Source: Gonatopus flavifemur (taxonomy: Eukaryota > Arthropoda > Insecta > Hymenoptera > Dryinidae). From it: DNA of 64,000 bases. The notes below the pieces were generated by a model, which did no database searches, was not told the origin of the DNA, and saw only the letters and a program-made list of their open reading frames with translations. The stretch is taken from NCBI GenBank assembly GCA_018340375.1, contig JAFFJZ010000008.1, positions 3,782,001-3,846,000 of the forward strand. The letters run 5' to 3'. Both the position numbers and the translations under genes were made by a program. Positions 1-10,603 of the stretch are shown in pieces (the stretch's first letter is position 1; each line of letters starts with the position of its first letter).

Positions 1-351
1 ATCCTTTGAATCAAATTATTTGCCATGTATTTGGAATTTGAAATTTTCCATGCAATGACTTTTTCATCAAATCCAAATGTCTCATAATCCAATCAATGAT
101 CCTAACACTCCCACGTGAATCGTAGATTACATGAAGTTGATGCAATCACTCCACAAATATCATTGAATAAATTTATTTCATGAACTCGAGAAAATTAATC
201 GATTGGAAGCATTTCTTCCTCAGCGGAGTGAAACTTTTCATTTTTTTTCCTGCCATATCCTCTTAATTCGAATTGGTGACAGATCAAAATTCAGCAGTCA
301 ATAGTCACTCATTCAAACGGTTATAAGTATGAAATTGTGAATTAGTGAATA

Positions 352-1533
352 CCCACACAGCACGCAGTTCTTGAAGATATCTAAAAGAATACTCAATTGA
401 GAGATCTTCAAGAACGTTCTTGAAGAGTTCTTAAAGATATCTTTCAGAAGTGTTGGAAAGACATCTTGTGAAAGATTTCTAAAAGATGTCTCGATTCTCC
501 AAGACGACCATGTGAGATATCTTAAAGATATCTTTGAGAAGCGTTTGAAAGATATTTTCCTGGAAGACTTTAACAAAATATGTTTAAGAAGATAGATTGT
601 CAGCAGGTTTAGGTTATAAATACCTGATCATATGAATTGATATGAATAACACTCGGAATGTGCCTTTAATTACAATCGAATTACAAATGTGATAAATTCG
701 GTCACAAATCGAAAGCTTGAGAAATCTATAAACATGCCAAGAGATTTTAAATTGTGCGAAAATTACGATTTTGTAACCTTTTAATACCCGCACTGGAATT
801 AACGAATCTTCAAGACACAAATATTTTGCAAATTACTGAACTTTTTACGCTCAATTTTATGTATAGCCTTCAAGTAAATTCACAAAAATTCTCATTCATA
901 CTCATTAATAAGTTATTCTTCAATAACGTTGGGATAGAAATAATTTGGGAAGAATCTGCGGTATCCACGACCAACTTATCTAACATTTGTTTGTATAATA
1001 ACAGTTTTTTCAAAAAATCACTTCTACTCTGAAAATGTACACCACTGACACGATTCCACTGTGTTATATTGACAATCAGAAGCATCAAAAACCGAACTGT
1101 CTCTATAGCTCAGGTCACTGAAGCGTAAGTACATCGTAAGATGCGCGGGTTCGATTCCACCTCAAGGATTGAGATAAAGTCAACTTCATAGGAGTGCGAG
1201 AGCGACAAAGACAAATATGGGGGGAGGGAGAAGAAGGAAAAAGAAGAGGTGTTAGAATTTTTTTTCGTGAATAAATTCAAGCTTCTTCCAAGACATTTTT
1301 ATGAATTTTGCAAGACATCTTTAAGAAATCTTGAAGAACTCTTTTAGATTTCTTAATTTCTTCTTAAAGATATCTTGGAGAAGTCTCCGAGACATCTTTT
1401 AGAAATCTATTCATGTTGCATAAGACATCTTTTCGAATACGAAAAGATATCTTTTAGAAAATTCTTCAAGGCTTCTTGTACTTTTGGAAGATATCTTTTA
1501 GAATTCTAAAAGATATCTTCGTGTCTGTTTGGG
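352..1533. mobile_element. 1.18-kb non-autonomous element, copy A, with 9-bp target duplication
   Basis: The ends are inverted: left CCCACACAGCACGCAG, right (reverse complement) CCCAAACAGACACG. They are flanked by an identical 9-bp direct repeat TAGTGAATA at 343-351 and 1534-1542. Both sub-terminal regions (about 368-580 and 1265-1520) are dense in the palindrome AAGATATCTT. The centre contains a tRNA-like segment (about 1099-1172). No transposase frame is present, so movement would need enzymes supplied elsewhere. A 9-bp duplication fits Mutator-like elements best and the TIR does not settle the superfamily. A second copy lies at 9535-10603. Confidence 0.8.
1099..1172 (+). repeat. tRNA-like (SINE-type) segment inside the 1.18-kb element
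   Basis: An A-box-like TAGCTCAGGTCA (1106-1117) and a perfect B box GGTTCGATTCC (1148-1158) are spaced as in a tRNA gene. No full cloverleaf or anticodon stem is obvious, so this is a tRNA-derived pol III promoter remnant rather than a working tRNA. The counterpart in copy B is at about 10244-10315. Confidence 0.5.
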
Positions 1534-1542
1534 TAGTGAATA

Positions 1543-3559
1543 CCGACTGTATGAACTTTTCAGTTCATCTCAGAGTCTTAGAATGAGTATTGATGACTGT
1601 TTTCACCTGAAAAAGAATTTGTTCAATTCATCACTTTTTTTACAAAAGAACTAGAAAATTTCACAAAGAAGTAGGAAATTCTCGATTTTTTGGAATGATC
1701 GATGAGCGCGACCTCAAAAGAGAATTGTTCTCCCCATGAAAATTTAATTGGGGTCTTTTTTCATCCAAATAAGAAAAATATCAGAAGAAAAACGACGGTG
1801 GAGGAAAAAAATTCTTTCGTATACTGAGAAAAAAATTTGGTTGATATACGCCCGACCAAAATTTCTGTTGATGTAACTAGAAATTTAGTGTTATCGATTG
1901 AAATTTGGTTAAGCCAACCAAAAAGATTTTACCAAATCACTTCCAGTTTAGGGCATCAAATGTGATTTGGTAAGATGATTTGCTTAAGCCAAATTTTGGT
2001 TGGACCCACTAAATTTTTAGTTACGCTATATTAACAAAATATTTCAGTAGGCACAACAAAACAGTTTTGTCAGTGTGAAACACTCTAACCTGTATTCACA
2101 AATGTCTTGCATAATTCTCTCATGTTCCTAAGAAAGTGATTCTATATGATTTTCTTCAATGCACCTGCATCAAACATTTTACCTATACAAATAATCCCAA
2201 AAGATTGAAAAAAGAAAACCAAATATTCTTTTTCTGCCAAATTGAAATAATTCCATAGAGGCCTATTTAAACCAAGACCAGCCTTCGAATATCTCATCAC
2301 TGAATATTTTATACGGGATAGATATTATCAATGTTATACTGGTCGCATATAATCAGAATATCTGGAAGATCGTTCATGTACGATATACTCTACAGAAAAA
2401 TAAGAACACGTAAGTAAAGGGAAGAGATGTAATAGAAAAATAAGAAGAAAATCAAAAAGAACGGCTAAGAGCCGGAAGAGGGAAGAGAAGCAGGAAACAA
2501 GAACATGGGGGGAGAGATGATCTAAGTCTCCTTTCCAATCACAGATCCTCCTCTGTGCCTCCAACTAAATTGTATTAACCGTAATCCTATTGCGCTTACA
2601 GCGTTGCTCCTGTGCACAGATAATACATAGCACGCATTCTAACATGAACTCGCGTATACAGGATGTTTCAAAATCACTGCATCGTATGAACGTATAAAAA
2701 AAAAACAAATAAAAGGCTACCCTGTGAATCAGGATTGATTGAAAGGTATTGAAATCCCTGTTGCAAAGGTCTCTTCAATGCTCATACATAAATCTTATCA
2801 GTTTATATTAATTTTTGAAAGGTCTTTATCAGTCTATGAATTGAAATATTCAAATATTCAATCGGCATGATTTGTGCATTAGAGAATTTCCAGAATAAAG
2901 AAGGGGCAGAGTATATTTGCTAGGGTGGGACCGATTTTTCTAGTTCCTGTGTAATTTTTAGTTCATTTGAAAGAATTGGATTATTCGATCAGATGAATAA
3001 TATGTTCAAGAAGTTCGAAGGGACTGCTCTCTTTTGCGATGGAGTTATATGTGCCTGGTTATAATGCCATAATCTGGAAGAAATATTTATTTGGACGAAA
3101 CATTACTTATTATAGGTTCAGGGTGACTTAGTTCTTTGTATACAAACTCTACTGCAGGGAGATAACTTGTAAGAAAGTACTGCCATGTTTTGAGAACTGA
3201 CCGCAATTTGTCAAAGTTGATTGAATTCACTCCTGCTTCAAAAACATATTTCTTTATTTCAATGAATTCTTAAGTTCGTTCAATCTGTCGATTTTATGGA
3301 CTCGATGAAATCTTCCTTCACCAAAGACGCTGGAATACATTTCATTGAATCTCATTGTATTCGCTTTGTTTATTGATTTGATTATCATTATCTCAAATGA
3401 GCTAGTGCATTAATTTAATGACACTCGATACAAGCATTTTATGAATTTGGATCAATCAATCATCTCATTATGAAGCAGCAAACTGTTTTCATTGGAAGAG
3501 ATGTTTGTTTGATTGGAATTCTCAAATCATGGCATTATAAAAAATGATTGGAATTTCCC
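1543..3559. other. Intergenic stretch without recognisable gene
   Basis: Apart from the MITE at 1821-2076, it holds a purine-rich stretch (about 2395-2520) and a lone palindrome-family tip TATACAGGATGTTT at about 2655-2668. Frames here are short and lack coding character. Confidence 0.5.
1821..2076. mobile_element. Inverted-repeat MITE with ACTGAGAAAAA-type ends
   Basis: The left tip ACTGAGAAAAAAATTTGGTT faces a right part ending in GTTTTGTCAGTGTGA. The interior is imperfectly palindromic: ATTTGGTTAAGCCAACC on the left matches the inverse of GCTTAAGCCAAATTTTGGTT on the right. There are no coding frames. Boundaries are approximate. Confidence 0.55.
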
Positions 3560-4120
3560 TATACAGGTTGTCCCAGGACTCACGGACCGGATTTTACAGA
3601 TGTATTTTGCAGCCAAAATGCAATGATTTCCCGTTTGAAAAAAATTTTTTTGACGCTGAGTTTTGGAGATATAAGCATTTTTAGATTTTTTTTCAAATCC
3701 AAATCATTCGAAAAAACTGTGCGCTACATATTTGAGCTTAACACCATTCGCTAAGTTGGAGCAAAAATTAAACTATTTTACCATTGATAGTTCCGGAGCT
3801 ATAACGATTTGAAATTTTTTAGCTTTCAGCCGATCAAAATTCAGCAACTTCAAATCGCTATAACTCCGGAACTATCTATGATAAAATAGTTTAATTTTTT
3901 TATGACAGATCCGCCGTTTTCCAACTTAGCGAATGGTGTTGAGCTCAAGTATGTAACACACAGTTTTTTCGAATGATTTGGATTTGAAAAAAAATCTGAA
4001 AATGCTTCTATCTCCAAGACTAAGCGTTGACAAAATTTTTTTCAAACGGGAAATTATTGCATTTTGGCTGCAGAATATATCTGTGAAATCCGGTCCACGA
4101 ATTCTGGGACACCCTGTATA
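3560..4120. mobile_element. Palindromic element P1 (TATACAGG ends)
   Basis: The left end CTATACAGGTTGTCCCAGG and right end CTGGGACACCCTGTATA are inverted, and the arms (about 270 bp each) are near reverse complements meeting around 3840. Each arm contains the tract TTTCCCGTTTGAAAAAAATT. Frames in it mirror one another and are not genes. The same family occurs at 6397-6976, 14447-15007 and 30028-30607. Confidence 0.8.
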
Positions 4121-6201
4121 TATGGAGTTTTCATTCAAAAGTAGCTCCCCCCAGTAGCAATCTCCCCTTGGTAGTTGAGAATAACACAATTTTTATGTCA
4201 AATTTTGAGTTGAATAAAATTTGTGTCAGTTCGACACTTTTCTCCACTTGTTTGAATGACTTGACATTATAAATCAGTTGACATCTGATTACACAAGGAG
4301 CGTCTGTAGAAGTTACACATATTTATATCGAATATTTAACAGAAAATTCATGACACACGAATTTTCTAACACATTTACGCCAAATTTTCAACCGTGTATC
4401 TGATCGTTTCTGTCATTTCTCTCAGTTTGAAAGTGGTTGTAACGAATCAGGTTTTTGCTTGGGACGGTAGTTCCGTGGTTGGGTGATAATTAGCTCTTTC
4501 CCAATCCGTTGGACGTATTATCCAATCGTCGTACGCTGTCATCGGTTGGTGTATATGAACTACATGGCGTGAAGTGGGAATTACTGAACAGCGGGAGCAA
4601 TAAGTAACGGGCAATGATTGATGCATCCATATGTGTTCATAGCCTAGGTATGTCCGATCGATTGATCTTGATCAAGATAGTATCACAGGAAAAGGTCAAT
4701 AACGTTGTCGCTTGGAAAATTATTACGCTTGACGTATCTGTCCCATCGTCATTAGCGTGATTGTACTTTATGTATTGTGATCATTCAAATTGATACAAAT
4801 CCAATACTGAATACTGAGTCCTGATATAATAAATCACTTGAAACACAGTGCTCATAATCGATTCGGATGTAGATTGACGATACGTAGAGAGAATTCTGTT
4901 TGAAGATGAGATACGTTGGTGCACAAGGCCATATTCAAGAAACTAAAACCGATGATTATCCTTCTCATCTGTACCTCGTTAATGATATACCCTTGTCAAA
5001 TAGAAATTCGCATATATTGATAAAGGAAACTGTTCAACTTGAGTACATAGCACCCGTTGTCTGATGGATTTATCAATGGAGGAAAAGCATACATACAGTA
5101 CGTTGCATCCTTTGCTTTCTCAACGTACAACAAAATACATATTCGATATTGATGCATTGAAGTCTATGTGCTTTTGCATTTCGAGCGGCTTACAAGATCA
5201 AAGTCCGTTTTGAAACTATAAAATACTGCATCCGCAAGCATAGTTTGTAACTCATTTTTATCTCATTCGGAAAACCTTATCGAATGATCCAAATGTGATT
5301 GCAAATTTCATAAAATTCTGATTCACGGTGAAACAAATCACATCAGTCACATGTGTAGCAATGTGTACAGTAAGCTACCTCGCAATGATCGGTTTACATT
5401 ATTTATGTAAATTCATTGACGACCTCAGGGTAGAAAGAAGAACAAATGACAAGTCATAGAAATAGACTTGATCCATGGCTTTGTCAATTTCTCGCTTGTA
5501 AATCCGTTCTTCTCATATATGAAGCCGATTCGATGGACGGAATTATTTTTCCATACGCTCCGTTAACGCCCGTCTCGCATTGTCATTGACAGTAGATCGA
5601 TCGATCGGTTAGTCGCTTGTTCGCTCATTCGTCCATTCGATCGTTCGTTTCGATTGCAGTGAGCTCTCGAACACGTAATGACAGGCAGATAATATAGATG
5701 GAGAAGGTTGTGGGTGGAGAAATGTAGAATGGTGTATGGAGGAAGTGATAGAGAAAAGAAGTGTTCGCGCGGTTCATACACGAAGGCAATTTTACGATCA
5801 TCCATGGGAAAAAAGGGACGCGATGCGGCGTGAAACGAGATGAACGGCAGGAGTGATATACTCGTATTTTACTGGTAACGAAGAGGATACTTTTTCCCTG
5901 TCGTTGATTCTTTTTCTTTTTTTTTTGTTCTAAAAAAGGAATCGTGATCCGATGAACCATATCGTCAATGAACACGCAGAATTATCAAAAGACGGTTTTT
6001 TCTTCTTTTCCGTTCTCCAACTCACATGTAGACACCTCACTTGGCATAGAAGGAAGATGTATATCCTATATTTTTGTTTGAATATGTATACCGACATCCA
6101 GCAACAAAGAAAGTGAGAGAAGTGATGAGGTTTGATGAAAATTGATGCAAAGATATGTGGTATCGACTTACATGTTTAAAGGTATTGACTCAACACGAAA
6201 T
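4121..6201. other. Intergenic stretch without recognisable gene
   Basis: AT-rich, with a slightly more GC-rich part at 4440-4640 and at 5540-5860 (CGATCGATCGG and TCGTTCG-like simple patterns). The reading frames at 5563-5975 are low-complexity and overlap each other, so I do not call a gene. No clear transposon ends are seen. Confidence 0.45.
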
Positions 6202-7162
6202 TATACACAAAGGAAGGAAAATTTGCTGTTACAGGGAAATCTGATGTTACTGTGTCTCTTTTGCTGGAGTAGCAAATTTTTCGCTGTGACAGCAATCTAT
6301 TTACTATGACAGCGATCTTATTAGGTATAAAAGCCACTTTTCAACTGAGGCAGCGAAAAATGTTGACTCGCCCAGCAAAATTTGTTTGGTATTCTATATA
6401 CAGGATGTCCCTGAATTCGCGGACCGGATTCTACATGTGTATTCTGTGGCCAAAATGTAATAATTTCCCGTATTGAAAAAATTTTCGCGCGAGGCTTAGT
6501 TTTTGAGATATCAGCATTTTTAAATTTTTCAAATAATCCAAATGACTGAACAGTATTCTGCGCTACAAACTTCAGCTTAACACCATTGGCTACGTTGGAG
6601 AACAGTGGATCTGTGGAGAACAAATTGAACTGTCATGTAGTTCTTTGTTTCGGAGCTGAAATCATTCAAAGTTGCTGAATCCTGATTGGCTGTAGAAACA
6701 AAATTTCATATTGCTATAACTCTGAATTGAAGAATGATAGGATAGTTCAATTTTTTCCTCAGAAATGCACCGTTTTACAACTGAGGCAATGGTGTTCAGC
6801 TCAAGTTTGTAGCACACAATTCTGTCGAGTTATTTGAATTCCAAGGGGAATCTGAAAACGCTCATATCTAAAAAACTGAACCTCAATAAAATTTTTCGTA
6901 TACGGGCAATTATTGAATTTTAGCTGCAAAGTAGACCCGTAAGAGCCGGTTCTCGAATTCTGGGACACCCTGTTTAATACCACAAATTTGCTGGAGGAGC
7001 AAACATTTTTGCTGCTACAGCGAAAAAATCGTTGCCGTAGCTAACAAGATTGCTGTGATAGCAAATAGATTGCTGTCATAGCGAACAATTTGTTACTCCA
7101 GCAAAAGGAACCCACTGAAATTAAATTTCGCTGTCACACCGAATTTTTTTTCTCCGTGTATA
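6202..7162. mobile_element. Composite MITE with another palindromic element inserted at its centre
   Basis: The outer arms are 6202-6396 and 6977-7162. Tips TATACACAAAGGAAGGAAAA and (reverse complement) TATACACGGAGAAAAAAAA match, and both arms carry repeated GCTGTGACAGCAATC-like words and GCTGGAGTAGCAAA. They would join almost exactly at the palindrome centre (GGTATT/AATACC), where element P2 (6397-6976) now sits. A related copy without the insert lies at about 7288-7545. Confidence 0.7.
6397..6976. mobile_element. Palindromic element P2 (nested)
   Basis: The left end TATACAGGATGTCCCTG and the right end TGGGACACCCTGTTTA are inverted, and the arms match P1 in sequence (TAATTTCCCGTATTGAAAAA near the left, its inverse near the right). 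It is more diverged than P4. It interrupts the centre of the element at 6202-7162. Confidence 0.75.
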
Positions 7163-7287
7163 GCACATTTTTTTGTACGAATGAATATTCAAAACTCATA
7201 TCAAGGGTAATTCTGGTTCTAAAAATCAAAGCTGTCACTCGAGCAGTATTTATCTTCAGAATGAAGATTTCCTACGCTATAAAAATA

Positions 7288-7545
7288 CCACGGAGGGAAA
7301 AAATTTGCCATGACAGTGAGACCTGATTTTGCTGGAGCCCTTGAGTTAGAGGAACAAGTATTCTTCCCGTGACAACAATCCATTTGTTATCTCGGCAATC
7401 TTGTCAGCTGTGGCAGCGAGAAATGTCAGCTCCTCCAGGAAAATTTGTTTGCAATTCTGTATATAATACTCAAAACTTTGCTAGTTCAGCAATGAATTTA
7501 CTGTTTTAATTAATCATGTTGCTCTGCTACCGATCCAGTTAACTG
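7288..7545. repeat. Degenerate copy of the 6.2-7.2 kb MITE lacking the insert
   Basis: It begins CCACGGAGGGAAAAAATTTG and continues with TTTTGCTGGAG and GTGGCAGCGAGAAATGTCAG, collinear with the left arm at 6215-6396. The centre reads AATTCTGTATATAATAC with no palindromic insert, so it approximates the empty site. The right arm is poorly preserved. Confidence 0.5.
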
Positions 7546-7561
7546 CAGGAAGAAGTGCATA

Positions 7562-7799
7562 CACTATAAAAAATGATTGACAACAAGTGGAAAATTCCGA
7601 TTATGGGATAGGAAATTAATTTCATGTATATGAAATTTTCCTTAAATATAACTGAAAATTCCAAACTGTATGGGATTTTTCCTATCATTGAATTTCAGTG
7701 AATTTCAGGTGAAATATGGAAAATTTCTAGGACGTATATGTGTTGATTACATATAACATTTATGCGAAATTTCTCATAGAAATTTTCAGCGGTGTATTG
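7562..7799. repeat. Dispersed ~240-bp repeat, copy 1
   Basis: Shares long blocks with 19351-19609, for example CATGGGATAGGAAATCAATT-like and CTGAAAATTCCGAACT-like words, in the same order and orientation. The ends (left ACTATAAAAAATGA, right TTTTCAGCGGTGT) hint at short inverted tips. Non-coding. Confidence 0.55.
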
Positions 7800-9103
7800 T
7801 TATTAGCACGAATGTTTTAATATTCAGTCAGATGGCCATTGATGGATCGGGATCTATCGAAAGAACTTCTAAACTTCCATATGATCAGCATGTGACTGAA
7901 AATAAGTGAATAGTCATACATCATAAGACGTTCCATGAATTGATTGATGGATCGATTAAGTTCGCGGTTCATGGCGGAGTCTTACAATTTCTTATAAAAA
8001 TTCCCTCATTTCCAAAAATGACTCGTGGAAGACAGACCACTCAGGAAATCAAAATTGATACAATGAATTTATTCATTTTCATGACATTCCATCTCTTATT
8101 CAAATTGTATTATTTTATCGGAAATATGTCAATCAAGGCCACACATTCGTGAAATGATGTTGATTATCTACATAAGCATGAAAAGTTGCTATAAAAATCA
8201 CGTTTTCAAAAAATCTCGATTGAACAGCTGTGAAGTAGAATTTCAGTGTCATAAACGTGACATTCTACTTGAAGAAAGAATAGATTGACTGAGTCTGGAC
8301 TCGATGGAATGGAATTCAACTCTTCAGAAATCCAAAGGTCGCTATTTTCTAAACCATGCGTTATTATCCTCTCCGTATAGACCACCGTCGCCACGATCGG
8401 AACCAACAACGCATGAAGGACCGATCGATCGAATACAACAAACGCTCGTACCACTGGATAGGAATTGTTTCCAACCTTACTAAAATTCACAGGGGTGGAA
8501 CTCATTGATCTTTGTATCATTTATGACATTTTCCCTTATCTCAATGAATTTATGATAAGGATGTTTTCTAATGGGAATAATCGTATTTGAAGATATATTG
8601 TAGAAGATACATTGGAGTTTATATATTAAAATCGATACTTTATGGGACACTTTAAACGTAGAATGCATTGATGAATAAATGTATAACTCATTTTTGAAAC
8701 GTATTTTTCATCATTTTCAAACCAATAATGAATGTTTCAATGCGCAAATATGAAGACAAAAATATAAACATGAGAATTACCAGTTTTGAAAATATCAGAT
8801 GAAGATTTTGGTATGTTACAGAAAAAATGTTGACTGAACAATGACCATATAAAATTCAGATATCATCATCCGATCCATATAAGGACAAAACGAGACCGAT
8901 ATATAGGCTAAAAACGCCATATTTGGGATGCATATGGTCATATAGGGTCTATATATAAATCATATGGGGTCATATATGAATATGTGAAATCATATATGAG
9001 GTATGTTTGGTCATATACGCCACATATATGATTCATTTTTACTAGAGGAATGATGAGTTTGATCGATCTTGTCGGTTGGAATTGTTCAGTATAATTTTGA
9101 TAC
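7800..9103. other. Intergenic stretch; CATATATG-rich repeat at 8880-9040
   Basis: No gene seen. The segment 8880-9040 is a repeat rich in CATATATGA/TCATATAGG words, related to stretches at 28437-28490, 29995-30030, 30600-30650 and 46915-46980. The minus frame at 8206-8520 has no family resemblance. Confidence 0.4.
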
Positions 9104-9131
9104 ACCATCATCATCATCATCATCATCATCA
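9104..9131. repeat. (ATC)n/(ATG)n microsatellite at LINE 3' tail
   Basis: About nine uninterrupted ATC units on the plus strand, i.e. (GAT/ATG)n on the LINE strand, roughly 15 bp downstream of the LINE stop codon. Some LINE clades (for example RTE) end in such short tandem tails. Confidence 0.75.
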
Positions 9132-9145
9132 TGAAGTAATCTGTC

Positions 9146-9441
9146 TTATGACTGGTTTGATGAAATCCTCCAACCCTGTCTATTATCCGCCAACCGCTTA
9201 ATTTCTGCATATCTACAACAACCCTTATCTTGTATAATCCGCTTCATATAACTCAATCTAGGTCTATCTCTAAGAGTTTTACCATTCATTTTTCCTTCCA
9301 ATATTGTTTTCAATAAGCTATCATGCCTTAATGTATGTCCTATCAGATTATTCCTTCTTTTCACGATTTGTCTCAAAAGACTTCTTCTTTCATTTACCTT
9401 CTCAAGTACTTCTTCATTTGATACGCCGAATGAAATAATTT
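9146..9441 (-). pseudogene. LINE reverse-transcriptase polyprotein, C-terminal remnant
   Basis: The minus-strand frame reads NEEVLEKVNERRSLLRQI, then LIGHTLRHDSLLKTILEGK, RDRPRLSYMKRI and IKRLADNRQGWR before a stop at 9146. This is the characteristic C-terminal tail after the reverse-transcriptase domain of insect non-LTR retrotransposons (I-GH-x-R-H, E-G-K, R-G-R-P-R and W motifs). Everything upstream (endonuclease and RT) is missing, as in a 5'-truncated LINE insertion. The ATG-type microsatellite at 9104-9131 lies just past the stop and probably represents the element's 3' tail. Clade is not certain. Confidence 0.7.
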
Positions 9442-9534
9442 ATCACCCCAGTAGTAAATCGAGGTACACTGCAAAAGAATCGAATATTTATTTGCTATCT
9501 ATCAAATTACGTTTATTCGCATTCAATCACTTTA

Positions 9535-10603
9535 TTCTTGAAGATATCTAAAAGAATACTCAATTAGCAGATCTCCAAGAACGTTCTTGAAGAGTTTTCA
9601 AAGATATCTTTCAGAAGTGTTGGAAAGACATCTTGTAAAAGATTTCTAAAAGATGTTTTGATTCGAGACATCTCCAAGACGACCGTGCAAGATATCTTGA
9701 TGATATCTCTGAGAAGCGTTTGAAAGATATCTTCTTGGAAGACTTTAATAAGATATGTTTAAAAAAATAGATTGTCAGCAGGTTTAGGTTATGAATATCT
9801 CATCATATGAATTGACACGAATAATACTTGGAATGTGCCTTTTATTATAATCGAATTACAGATGTGATAAATTCGTTTACAAATCGAAAGCTTGAGAAAG
9901 CTATATACATGCCAAGAGATTTCAAATCAGATCTGCAAAGAGTACGATTTTGTAACCTTTCAATACCGAATTTACAAATTACTTAACTTCTCCCGCTCAA
10001 TTTCATGTACAGCCTTCAAGTAAATTGAAAAAAATTCTCATTTATACTTATTAATAAGTTATTCTTCAATAACGATGAGATAGAAATAATTTAAGAAGAA
10101 TCTGTGGTATCTACGGCCAACTTATCTGACATTTGTTCATATAATAACAGTTTTTTCAAAAGATCACTTTTACTCGGAAAATGTACACCACTGCAACCAT
10201 TTCACTATATCATATTGACAATGATAAGCATCAAAATCAAACTGTCTGTATAGCTTAGGTCACTGAAACGGAAATACATCGTAAAATGCGCGGGTCCGAC
10301 TCCCGCAACTTCAAGGTTCGAGGTGAAGTAAACTTCATAGGAGTGCGAGAGCGACAAAGACAAACAGGGGGAAGAAGGAAAAAAAGACATCTTCAAGAAA
10401 TCTTGAAGAACTCTTTTAGATTCCTTAATTTCTTCTCAAAAATATCTTTGAGAAGTCTCCGAGGAATCCTTTAGAAATCTTTTAATATTGCATAAGACAT
10501 CTTTGCGAATACGAAAAGATGTCTTTTAGAACATTCTTCAAGACTTCTTGTACTGTTGGGAGATATCTTTTAGAATTCTAAAAAATATTTGTGTCTGTTT
10601 GGG
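9535..10603. mobile_element. 1.1-kb non-autonomous element, copy B (left tip missing)
   Basis: It aligns collinearly with 368-1533 along its whole length, with scattered substitutions and small indels, including the AAGATATCTT-rich ends, the segment GTCAGCAGGTTTAGGTTAT and the tRNA-like core. The outermost ~16 bp of the left end found in copy A are absent, and no target duplication is visible, which suggests a truncated or older copy. Confidence 0.8.
10244..10315 (+). repeat. tRNA-like segment in copy B
   Basis: This is the copy of the 1099-1172 segment. The A box is TAGCTTAGGTCA and the B box has drifted to GGTCCGACTCC. It is collinear with copy A, so it belongs to the element and is not an independent SINE insertion. 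Confidence 0.45.

Noticed and set aside
368..580. Regularly spaced AAGATATCTT words, considered as a CRISPR-like array
   Set aside because: Spacing is irregular, repeats are 10-bp palindromes in inverted sets at both ends of a transposon, and the genome is eukaryotic.
3548..4189. Similar frames on opposite strands
   Set aside because: They are the two arms of palindrome P1 read outward; the same applies to frames in P2 and P4.
5563..5975. Two overlapping minus-strand frames
   Set aside because: Low-complexity, in two different frames over the same bases, with no splice context or motif.
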